From positions 1-49,705 of IMG/VR virus record IMGVR_UViG_3300017728_000015: DNA of 49,705 nt, one strand, 5' to 3'. Below the pieces are notes generated by a model, which worked only from the letters and a program-made list of their open reading frames with translations, did not search any database and was not told the origin of the DNA. This DNA is from a virus. Every line of letters begins with the position of its first letter. Position 1 is the first letter of the stretch. Below, piece after piece: positions 37,740 to 44,732 of the stretch. A program made the translations under genes and the position numbers.

Positions 37740-38210
37740 ATGTCTGACAAAGAAAAAACAAACAAGAAATTTACAAAAAGCGACAAGGCAAAAAGAGGTT
37801 GGTGGGCAAGTGTCGTATTTATGTATTGCATTTGTGAACTTATATATTTTTTATCTACAACGAAGATAGTTGAAGAAAATAGGGATATATTAATTGGTAT
37901 TATCGGCATGCTTACTGGGAGTATTTCTTCAATGCTAGCGATAGCTTCTGGAAGAGATCCTTCTGAAGTAGAAGAGTTAAAAGATAAACTTGCAACTGCT
38001 AACGCTGATCGGGCTGCATTAATAGCACGTTTGCGTGATTCTCAAATTCAAATGCAGCTATTAAGAGAGCAAATATTTGAATTACAAAATGCTGTAATAA
38101 ATAAACTTTCTGTTTTTCAAAATGAAAAGCCCATTAAAACAAAGGATCAGTCTCAAGTTATATTACATCCTGAAGTCGATGAATGGATGCCAAAAATTGA
38201 TAAAAACTAA
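37740..38210 (+). CDS. Two-TM membrane protein with cytoplasmic coiled coil (156 aa)
   Basis: After a basic N-terminus (KKFTKSDKAKRGWW) come a first helix (ASVVFMYCICELIYFL, residues ~23-38) and a second helix (ILIGIIGMLTGSISSMLAI, ~50-68). A long coiled coil (VEELKDKLATANADRA, LRDSQIQMQLLREQI, ~76-125) follows. There is no cyclic-nucleotide-binding motif that I can see. It is adjacent to the cyclase and precedes the lysozyme gene, so it may be a holin/anti-holin-like or effector partner. Function is inferred only from topology. Confidence 0.6.
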   Translation: MSDKEKTNKKFTKSDKAKRGWWASVVFMYCICELIYFLSTTKIVEENRDILIGIIGMLTGSISSMLAIASGRDPSEVEELKDKLATANADRAALIARLRDSQIQMQLLREQIFELQNAVINKLSVFQNEKPIKTKDQSQVILHPEVDEWMPKIDKN

Positions 38211-38228
38211 GCTGCAAACGTTTTTTAA

Positions 38229-38522
38229 TTAAACATTCCACCACTCATCAAAAGAACCGAATGTTATTTTTTCATACAAACTCTCAGGAATACTTCCAAC
38301 ACAATCATAACTAAACCACTCACCTTCGAGCCGATATCTATTAAGACTTTCATGAACTATTTTTTCTTTCCACCCTTCACCCTTAAAAGAAGCAATTAGT
38401 TTTAACTTGTTAGGGTTTCCAGTTTGAAGCTGTTTTAATCTTTTTTGTGGATTTCTAGATCTACCTATTTTTATCATACCAGTCATATCAGACTGAATAA
38501 TATATAAATCGTCATTATTCAT
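38229..38522 (-). CDS. GIY-YIG family protein, MUG113/T5orf172-like (97 aa)
   Basis: This small nuclease-like protein has the MUG113/T5orf172 pattern: LYIIQSDMTGMIKIGRSRNP, QKRLKQLQTGNP, KLKLIASF, HESLNRYRLEGEWFSY. The key Tyr, Lys-Ile-Gly, Arg, Glu/His and terminal Glu-Trp-Phe are all present. Family members are often encoded by mobile or phage genomes and may act as DNA nucleases. The gene is antisense within a plus-strand block, with GAAAGAAG before the ATG. It could be a selfish insertion, a host-take-over enzyme or a repressor. Confidence 0.8.
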   Translation of the reverse strand: MNNDDLYIIQSDMTGMIKIGRSRNPQKRLKQLQTGNPNKLKLIASFKGEGWKEKIVHESLNRYRLEGEWFSYDCVGSIPESLYEKITFGSFDEWWNV

Positions 38523-38596
38523 ATTACTTCTTTCTAAAATTAATTAAAAAATTTTATAATTATCTTATAATAAAAAATAAAAAGGTACAAACAAAT

Positions 38597-40009
38597 ATGA
38601 TTATAATTGCTGAAAATAAACATAATCACTACTTACTCAAAAACTTCTATAAAGAAATATCTAAAGTAGATATAAATGAAAGTTTAAGAAAAGATCAAGC
38701 AGGAGAGCACACAGCGCTAGATATTAGTGCTTTAGACTTTAATGATGCTATAATTGACAATCCAATAATAACTGATAATTTAGGAACAGAGGTAGACAAA
38801 GAAGACCTGATAAAAGCTTCACAGCTAAAGCCTAAAATGAAAAATTTACTTCCTTTACTCAACCTTAAAAAAGGCTTAAAAATATCAGCATTATCTGCAG
38901 CTTTGTTTTTTAGTGGTGATACTCCAGATGAAGAATTCAAAGCTTTAAGACAAATTGCTAATGATAACAATATTGAAGTGCAACAAGTAATAAAAGTTAC
39001 TAATAACAAACCAAAAGAAACAGCTTATAGCGCAACATCTAATGTGTCTAAAGAAAATCAAAAAACAAAGATGAAAAATGTAAGTTTAAGCGAAAAGTCA
39101 AAGTTATTAGCAAGATCTAAAACAAGGATAAAAAACTTTGAAGGGTTTAAACCCTATCCCTACAAAGATAGAGATGGAGTTTCAATAGGCTACGGTACTT
39201 TTTTTATTGACAATATCGAACCAGACAACTTGCCTGAAAATTGGATTGATAACTTGTATAAAAAATGCAACATATCTGATAGTGAAAAAAGTCAGTATGA
39301 GCAAGAAAACCAAAAAGAATTACTTAAAAACTTTAGCGAGACAATCAAAGCAAAAAAAATAAAAATTGATAAAGTAATTTTAAGAGTTAACAATAAAATT
39401 AAACTAAAAAATGCTGAACTTAAAAAATGGAAAAAAATAAAAGATACGAAAAAAAGAAAAAGGTATACTGACACTGTTGAAGCTGAAATAGAAAGATTAG
39501 GAGAAAGAAAAGATTCTTTAGAAAATCAAAAAAATGATCTCGATTTAGAAAAAGAAACTGCAAAATCGAGAGGATTTATATCAGCAGAATTAGCAGAAGA
39601 ATGTCTAAATAGATATATTAACCAATCAATAGATTATCATAATACTAACTCAGATGTTTTTAACAAATATTTTTTTCAGATGGATAAAGATGTGCAAGAT
39701 GTAATTATTGACATGTCTTATAATGTAGGTATGTACTTCTTAGAAGAAGAATTTCCTAACTTTCAAGGCTTTGTTAAAGAATATATAAATTCAATTGCAA
39801 ACAATAATGACCAATTAGGAATACAGTCTCTAAAAAATATGTTTGAAGAAATCAAGAATCGATCTCCTGAATATCATGCACAACAATCTTCAAATAAAAG
39901 AGCAGAAAAAAATACAAATTTATTAAAAAGTGCACATGAAAGAACAAAAAATAATTTAAAAGAAAATTTGTATTCTTTAAAGTCAGTTTATAATATACTT
40001 TATAGCTAA
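38597..40009 (+). CDS. Endolysin, GH24 lysozyme with extended N-terminus and coiled-coil insertion (470 aa)
   Basis: It cleaves the peptidoglycan glycan backbone. The GH24 N-lobe is at residues ~175-205 (NFEGFKPYPYKDRDGVSIGY); catalytic Glu182 and Asp191 match the T4 Glu-Asp pair and Ser196 sits near the Thr position. The C-lobe starts at ~345 (MDKDVQDVIIDMSYNVG, 362-378). Between lobes lies a ~90-residue Lys/Glu-rich coiled coil (~236-325). The N-terminal ~170 residues are extra, with a hydrophobic segment (LKISALSAALFFSG, residues ~93-107). Typical T4 lysozyme is 164 aa. AAGG lies before the ATG. A packaged or membrane-associated lysozyme is possible. Confidence 0.85.
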   Translation: MIIIAENKHNHYLLKNFYKEISKVDINESLRKDQAGEHTALDISALDFNDAIIDNPIITDNLGTEVDKEDLIKASQLKPKMKNLLPLLNLKKGLKISALSAALFFSGDTPDEEFKALRQIANDNNIEVQQVIKVTNNKPKETAYSATSNVSKENQKTKMKNVSLSEKSKLLARSKTRIKNFEGFKPYPYKDRDGVSIGYGTFFIDNIEPDNLPENWIDNLYKKCNISDSEKSQYEQENQKELLKNFSETIKAKKIKIDKVILRVNNKIKLKNAELKKWKKIKDTKKRKRYTDTVEAEIERLGERKDSLENQKNDLDLEKETAKSRGFISAELAEECLNRYINQSIDYHNTNSDVFNKYFFQMDKDVQDVIIDMSYNVGMYFLEEEFPNFQGFVKEYINSIANNNDQLGIQSLKNMFEEIKNRSPEYHAQQSSNKRAEKNTNLLKSAHERTKNNLKENLYSLKSVYNILYS

Positions 40010-40023
40010 TAAGGAGTTATAAT

Positions 40024-40788
40024 TTGAAATTAAATTATTTATCAACTATTTTTTTTGTTTGTATTTTCAATATAAGCACAGCTTTCTCTCAAGTTAACAT
40101 AGAATCTATTAGAAGTCAAAATAAAGAAGCAGTTTTTTGGGGTGAGGTTAAAGGAGGGCTTGAATTACAAAGAGGTAATGTTGATATTACTGCTTTTGAC
40201 TCAGATATTCTAGTTCATTTTAAAAAAAATAAGCATCATACTTTCTTGCAAACAAAATCTTCACAAGGACGTCAATCAGGCAATGAGTTTAAAAACAACT
40301 CGTTTGCACATCTTAGATGGACATGGATGACTTGGAAAATTTTAGGTTTTGAGATGTTTACGCAGATACAACAAGATGAATTTAAAGCACTCAATATAAG
40401 ACAGCTGAACGGTATAGGTCTAAGATCTGAGATAATTCAATCAAAAAATCTTTCTTTAAGTTTAGGTACAGGAGTAATGACAGATTATGAAATGTTAAAA
40501 GATAGAAAAGAAAGCACTTTAATTCGTAGCACGTCTTATATCACAATGGCAAAATCAGTTTCAAAAGATAGAAAGAATTTAATCCTGTTTACACTTTATT
40601 ATCAACCGCTATTTACCAATCAAGAAGACTACAGAATCAATCTAGAAGCAAACGTCAGAACAATCTTAATATCTTCTTGGAACATATCTTTAGATAACAC
40701 TTTAAAGTATATGTACGATACAAATCCGCCAGAAGATATTTTGACTAACGACATCTTGATAAAAACAAGTCTACTTTACGCTTGGTAG
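40024..40788 (+). CDS. Outer-membrane beta-barrel protein, DUF481-like (254 aa)
   Basis: A cleavable signal peptide is clear (MKLNYLSTIFFVCIFNISTA then FSQ). The mature region alternates amphipathic strands and shows DUF481/YdiY-type features: GGLELQRGNVDITAFDSDI, FAHLRWTWMTWKILGFEMF with QIQQDEF, LNIRQLNGIGLRSEI, SLSLGTGVMTDYE, and a C-terminal ALW-like aromatic end (SLLYAW). It should insert into the host outer membrane. The start is TTG at 40024 with AAGGAG 7 bases upstream. It follows the lysozyme by 14 bp. Phage-encoded outer-membrane proteins can block superinfection; that role here is inference. Confidence 0.68.
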   Translation: MKLNYLSTIFFVCIFNISTAFSQVNIESIRSQNKEAVFWGEVKGGLELQRGNVDITAFDSDILVHFKKNKHHTFLQTKSSQGRQSGNEFKNNSFAHLRWTWMTWKILGFEMFTQIQQDEFKALNIRQLNGIGLRSEIIQSKNLSLSLGTGVMTDYEMLKDRKESTLIRSTSYITMAKSVSKDRKNLILFTLYYQPLFTNQEDYRINLEANVRTILISSWNISLDNTLKYMYDTNPPEDILTNDILIKTSLLYAW

Positions 40789-40795
40789 TTATACA

Positions 40796-40826
40796 TAATA
40801 AATAATTGTCTCACAATAAATTATTA
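40796..40826. terminator. Possible bidirectional AT-rich terminator hairpin
   Basis: An inverted repeat lies between convergent genes: ATTGT-CTC-ACAAT plus outer TAATAA/TTATTA arms separated by an internal bulge. The stem is AT-rich with no strong GC clamp, and it partly overlaps the end of the minus-strand gene. Position supports a terminator; stability is low. Confidence 0.3.
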
Positions 40827-41698
40827 AAGTCAAAATTACCGTTTGAGTTATTAAACATTTTGCTTCGAATCCTATCATGTTGTACACCAGATTTTAAAGT
40901 ATCAGGTAAAACAAAGAAAAAAACAAGTGCTGCCTTTTTATGTGCTATTTCGCTTTTAAAGTATTCTTTATGAACAAGACGACCACGCTGCACAGTTTTA
41001 AAACTTAAGTCATCATCTGTGTTAATATCTGAAGGATTGATATTCCCTACTTCAGCACCTTCATAAGACTCACCAGATAACATTTTTTTTGACGCAAATT
41101 TTTTTATTTTTTTCATTCTGCTACTTCCAGCAGCAGTTTCTGCTATATCATACATATCTTCAATTGCTCTATCACTCATTTCACTTATAGCTCTTGCAAT
41201 TTCTTTATTGTATTTATTTGCCAAATCACTAGACTTATCACTTCTAGCTATTTTAGCTAATTTAGATAACTGCCCACCGTTCTTAGTAGCAAGCTTTAGA
41301 ATTGTAAGTTCTCTAGCATTTATGTTTCTTGCGTCATCTGAGCTGTATATTAAAATGTTAGGATTTTCTTTTCCACTTTCTTTATATTTAGCAGCAGTCT
41401 TTTCTGCTTCCTCTAGACTTCTTGCGACAATTGTCATAAAGCCATCATCACCGGAGACGTTATAAACAGATATTCTTCCTTCTGTTCTATTCTCTAACGA
41501 AATTGATATTTCATCTTGAATTGTAGATGTAGGAACCGCTTCTGCATAACTTGGAACTAAAGCAGCTGCTGACATTGCCAAAGTTAAAAGTGTATTTTTT
41601 AAATTTATTTCATTTAGCATCAGCTCTTCTCTACATGTGTTGTTATTTAACAATTTTCGCCAGTTTTCTACTAATAATTCTGTTTCTTGTCTGTTCAT
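40811..41698 (-). CDS. Putative packaged protein with LVE leader and signal-like segment (295 aa)
   Basis: The N-terminus (MNRQETELLVENWRKLLN) matches the leader of neighbouring genes, with L-V-E at residues 9-11 and a second L-N-E at 28-30. A Sec-like hydrophobic stretch (LLTLAMSAAALVP, ~37-49) follows and ends in A-E-A at 52-54. The mature part has a mixed alpha/beta domain (LENRTEGRISVYNVSGDDGF, ILIYSSDDARNINAR) and a helical tail. No catalytic motif is recognised. AGAGAG precedes the ATG. I infer capsid packaging followed by export; the domain function is unknown. Confidence 0.55.
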   Translation of the reverse strand: MNRQETELLVENWRKLLNNNTCREELMLNEINLKNTLLTLAMSAAALVPSYAEAVPTSTIQDEISISLENRTEGRISVYNVSGDDGFMTIVARSLEEAEKTAAKYKESGKENPNILIYSSDDARNINARELTILKLATKNGGQLSKLAKIARSDKSSDLANKYNKEIARAISEMSDRAIEDMYDIAETAAGSSRMKKIKKFASKKMLSGESYEGAEVGNINPSDINTDDDLSFKTVQRGRLVHKEYFKSEIAHKKAALVFFFVLPDTLKSGVQHDRIRSKMFNNSNGNFDFNNLL

Positions 41699-41733
41699 TT
41701 TATCTCTCTATCTTTTATACTATATATTTCAAT

Positions 41734-43404
41734 TTAGTCAAAATTTGAGTCTATTAAGATTATTAAATTGTCCATTTGAGAAATTACGTATTCTTTGTCG
41801 TATTTTTTTCTAGATCCTAAATCATAGCCCATTAAACTAGATAATTTTTGTGATATATCATTGTCAACATCGTTCTGTAAAAGACTTTTCTGCCACTCAC
41901 CATAGCTACCAATATTAAATTTTTTATTTTCATATTTGTTGAAGTAAACATCTTTCTTAGTTATCTTTTTTACATTCTGTAAAGTCTTAATTAAAGTTGG
42001 CTTGTCCATATTAAGTCCTTCAATTAAACTATGATGTATTGTTTCTACTCTCTCTTCAAGACTGTGCAAATAAATATCCCACCAACCAGAACTAACTTCT
42101 AATTTAAAGCTTCCATCATCTAAATCTTTTATACATCCTGAGCCTATTAGCATATTTATAAAAAGCTTGGCGTTTTCTATTAACTTTTTTTGACCATTTT
42201 CGTTTAAATCGTTGACGTCTGAAATGTCGAAGTTATATTGACTTGCAACTTTTTTCAACAAAAAGCCAGTTACATCTTTAAGTGTAATTTTTTCTTTTTG
42301 ATTACTATGCATATTTTCTATAAAATCATAATATGCAATGTTAATATTTTCTTTAGCATCATTAATATTCATGCTAATAACATGCCCCAATTCATGTTCG
42401 ATAACAGCTTCAGATGCGATTGGGGATAGCAAAATTAATCCTCCATGTTTACCTGAGTCTATGTTTTCTAGTGATATTGTTATGCCTTTCATATCTTCAG
42501 ACTTTAAAGTTTTATCTAATGCTTTATTTAATAAAAAAGTAAAGTAGTGATAAGGATATGTCAAACCTTTTTCTGATTTGTTTTCTATCATCTTAAAAAA
42601 ACTATTAGATACTTCCTGCAGTATTTTATTTTTCAGATCTAAAAAATCTTTTCCATTTTTTTTTACTGTTAACTTGTCTTCAAAAAAAACTTTAGTAAGA
42701 ATCTCAGAGTAATTTTTATAATTTTCAGGCTTCATAATTCCAACGTATAAATCAAAATCGCTAGCTACATCAACCTTTATAACATCACTGTTTTTGTTTT
42801 TATACAATTTTGACACAGCGTCGTAAATTTCTTTTGTTACTTTTTCGCTAGATTCTGGGCTTAAACATTGCGCTGTTACTTTAGTATAAACTCCTTGGAA
42901 TAACTTGTTAACTTTTTGATTTTCTACATCACCTAAACTTTTTTCAAAAGATTTCCTAAATAGATCTTCAATGTCAGTATCATTTGCTTTGTTAAACAAC
43001 TTATCAAAAACATCTCTATCTTTATTTAAATCTTTTGGATTAAACAATTTAAACTTATTAACAACTTTACACGCTTCATTAAAATCATTTTCATTAAAGT
43101 CATCAGAGCTAATGTTAGCATGCTCATCTGCGGCTGCTTGAACTTGAGTATAAGTCGGCAAATTGTTCTCGCTGCTATCGTAAGCATGAGCAACATCAGA
43201 ATATAGCGATATTGTTTTAATTAAAAGAATAGGAATTAATACAGAATTTTTTATCCCTTTTAACCTTAGCTTTTTTAAAAAATTTTCATTAATTAAACTT
43301 TCTTTGACTAAGCTTTCTTCAAGAAAATATATTTTTTCTTCTGTAATTAGAAAATTGTTCCAGCTTTCTACTAGTTTTTTATATTCACTATTTTTTATTT
43401 TCAT
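41734..43404 (-). CDS. Putative packaged HExxH metallopeptidase (556 aa)
   Basis: This large protein begins with the leader KIKNSEYKKLVESWNNFL (L-V-E at residues 11-13), has I-N-E at 38-40, and a hydrophobic segment 54-68 (SVLIPILLIKTISLY) ending in A-H-A at 72-74. The zinc motif H-E-L-G-H is at 337-341 within EAVIEHELGHVISM. A downstream Glu-rich helix (HSLEERVETIHHSLI) offers the third gluzincin-type ligand. The rest is helical. It resembles no specific named peptidase family that I can identify. Secretion-like segment and leader suggest export in the infected host, where it could cut envelope or host proteins. Confidence 0.6.
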   Translation of the reverse strand: MKIKNSEYKKLVESWNNFLITEEKIYFLEESLVKESLINENFLKKLRLKGIKNSVLIPILLIKTISLYSDVAHAYDSSENNLPTYTQVQAAADEHANISSDDFNENDFNEACKVVNKFKLFNPKDLNKDRDVFDKLFNKANDTDIEDLFRKSFEKSLGDVENQKVNKLFQGVYTKVTAQCLSPESSEKVTKEIYDAVSKLYKNKNSDVIKVDVASDFDLYVGIMKPENYKNYSEILTKVFFEDKLTVKKNGKDFLDLKNKILQEVSNSFFKMIENKSEKGLTYPYHYFTFLLNKALDKTLKSEDMKGITISLENIDSGKHGGLILLSPIASEAVIEHELGHVISMNINDAKENINIAYYDFIENMHSNQKEKITLKDVTGFLLKKVASQYNFDISDVNDLNENGQKKLIENAKLFINMLIGSGCIKDLDDGSFKLEVSSGWWDIYLHSLEERVETIHHSLIEGLNMDKPTLIKTLQNVKKITKKDVYFNKYENKKFNIGSYGEWQKSLLQNDVDNDISQKLSSLMGYDLGSRKKYDKEYVISQMDNLIILIDSNFD

Positions 43405-43415
43405 TTTTATTAACT

Positions 43416-43658
43416 TTACTTGTTTTCTATGTAAAACAATATATCCTTACAGTTATCTATTTCTTTGATTTCTTCTAATGATGAATCACCACAGTTTTTA
43501 ATATAATCAAAGGCACCCCTGTGTAATCCCATGCAATCTGTTACGATGTCTTTTATTTGCTTGCACTCAGATTCTACTTCTACCTCTTGCTTTTTCTCTG
43601 AACATGAAATCGTTGAAGCAAAGAAAACTGCAAAACAAATTATTATTTTTTTTAACAT
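43416..43658 (-). CDS. Small lipoprotein (80 aa)
   Basis: A lipoprotein signal peptide (KKIIICFAVFFASTISC) with the lipobox Cys at residue 19 leads a short hydrophilic mature part. Four further Cys occur at residues 32, 42, 56 and 70 with C-x2-IK-x2-V-x2-C-x-G spacing; the same cysteine framework recurs in the gene at 44487-44732. AGAAGG precedes the ATG. It could be an outer-membrane lipoprotein that acts as an o-spanin or as an inhibitor; it is the last gene of a lipoprotein/membrane set. Confidence 0.6.
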   Translation of the reverse strand: MLKKIIICFAVFFASTISCSEKKQEVEVESECKQIKDIVTDCMGLHRGAFDYIKNCGDSSLEEIKEIDNCKDILFYIENK

Positions 43659-43693
43659 TGTAAACCTTCTTATATTAACTTAATATAAATATT

Positions 43694-43837
43694 ATGAATT
43701 ATAAAATAAATTACACGCAGTTAACATGTATTAATATATTAATAAAAATATTGCAAGAAGCAATTAATAGAAAATGCTTTGACGAAGAAGAAATTAAAAA
43801 AATTTACAAAACTGTAGAAAAATTAACAAAAGCCTAA
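43694..43837 (+). CDS. Possible small helical protein (47 aa)
   Basis: This ATG frame fills a gap of 175 bp and encodes a charged helical peptide (KIYKTVEKLTKA at the C-terminus; EEEIKK inside). Its stop overlaps the convergent 43834-44073 stop. TATAAATA lies at 43684-43691, only 2 bases before the ATG, and no ribosome binding site is visible, so either translation starts elsewhere or the frame is not used. The composition looks coding. Confidence 0.3.
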   Translation: MNYKINYTQLTCINILIKILQEAINRKCFDEEEIKKIYKTVEKLTKA

Positions 43838-44073
43838 TTACAACCGCAATCTTTAATTTCATCATTAGTTAAAATAATTAAGCTATGAAGCTTTTCATTA
43901 ACTTCTTGCAGACTTTTATAATCTTCTTCTAGTTTTTCAACTTTTTCATTTAAGTCATCAATAAAAGTTGTATCTCTAGAAATAAAGGCAGTCCCTAACG
44001 ACGTCACTGATGTTATTACAGCTAGAGAAACTGCTAACCACATATTTTTATTGCTATTGTTCACTTCAGACAT
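43834..44073 (-). CDS. Small membrane protein with coiled coil, spanin-like (79 aa)
   Basis: A short polar N-terminus precedes one membrane helix (WLAVSLAVITSVTSLGTAFI, ~residues 12-31). A coiled-coil region (DLNEKVEKLEEDYKSLQEVNEK, presented here in blocks) follows, and the C-terminus ends with Cys-Gly-Cys-Asn. Topology (N-in, coiled coil outside) and small size fit an i-spanin (Rz type), with the lipoproteins next to it as possible o-spanin partners. No family match is claimed. Weak AAAAAAG before the ATG. Confidence 0.5.
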   Translation of the reverse strand: MSEVNNSNKNMWLAVSLAVITSVTSLGTAFISRDTTFIDDLNEKVEKLEEDYKSLQEVNEKLHSLIILTNDEIKDCGCN

Positions 44074-44098
44074 GCTTTTTTACCTTAATTTAAAAAAA

Positions 44099-44431
44099 TT
44101 AGCAGCCACAACAAATATTACAAACATCACAGCATTTTGCACATGCACAGATTTGATCTAAGCAATCACAACATCCTTCCATGTCACCATCACATACACA
44201 TTTGCATAATTTTTTGCAAAGATCACACATTTCAGGATTTTGTGAACAAATCATTGTGCACATCATAAACAACTTTTGTGCATCCATTCCCATGCAAGCT
44301 TGTGCTTTTTGCATCATTGAATGTCCAGAGCTTGGTGTTGAATGCATTACTGGCATAGAAACCATTTCGTGATGCATCTCGTTCATTGTTCTCTTTATAA
44401 CTCTTCTTAACTGCTTTTCTGTTATTCTCAT
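44099..44431 (-). CDS. Cys-rich protein with MRITE leader, metal-binding-like (110 aa)
   Basis: The N-terminus MRITEKQLRRVIKRTMNE matches the leader of the 45621-46127 gene. The rest is Met- and Cys-rich: 19 Cys in the C-terminal ~65 residues, arranged as C-x3-C, C-x2-C, C-x3-C and C-x4-C runs (ACMGMDAQKLFMMCTMICSQ, CDLCKKLCKCVCDGDMEG, CCDCLDQICACAKCCDV). This recalls four-helix copper-storage (Csp/DUF326) proteins or a metallothionein, but spacing is only approximate. I infer metal binding. AAAGGAT precedes the ATG. Two other ORF frames overlap but this is the coding one. Confidence 0.65.
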   Translation of the reverse strand: MRITEKQLRRVIKRTMNEMHHEMVSMPVMHSTPSSGHSMMQKAQACMGMDAQKLFMMCTMICSQNPEMCDLCKKLCKCVCDGDMEGCCDCLDQICACAKCCDVCNICCGC

Positions 44432-44486
44432 TTTAAATCCTTTTTCTGGTCTGTTTATTATATATATTTTTAAAAAACAAAATTAA

Positions 44487-44732
44487 CTATTCTTTTAAGA
44501 CTTCTAGCCTTAGTTTCCACTTTACCTCTTCACAATCGCTCGCCCAAGCAATTCCTTTATCAACTTCGTGACAACCTCCCCACATCTCAACACCAACTCC
44601 TGTACAAGCACGCACTCTCACTTTTATTGAGTCACATACCTTCTTCTTACCTAAACTATCAAAACCTTCATTACCATGATAATCACTGCAACATAGCATA
44701 AAAAACAAAAAAAAACAAGCAATTCGACTCAT
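44487..44732 (-). CDS. Small lipoprotein, paralogue of 43416-43658 (81 aa)
   Basis: The signal peptide (RIACFFLFFMLCC) carries a lipobox Cys around residues 14-15. Mature Cys are at 33, 43, 54 and 67, with the same C-x2-IK-x2-V-x2-C-x-G start as the other lipoprotein. Its ATG overlaps the stop of the 44729-45514 gene (ATGA), so translation is coupled to the packaged-protein gene. Likely outer-membrane or periplasmic. The role (spanin, exclusion or inhibitor) is unknown. Confidence 0.6.
   Translation of the reverse strand: MSRIACFFLFFMLCCSDYHGNEGFDSLGKKKVCDSIKVRVRACTGVGVEMWGGCHEVDKGIAWASDCEEVKWKLRLEVLKE

Noticed and set aside
43694-43717. CGTGTAA on the minus strand at 43717-43711 as an additional early promoter.
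   Set aside because: No TATAAT lies 17 bp downstream; only off-spaced AT-rich words.
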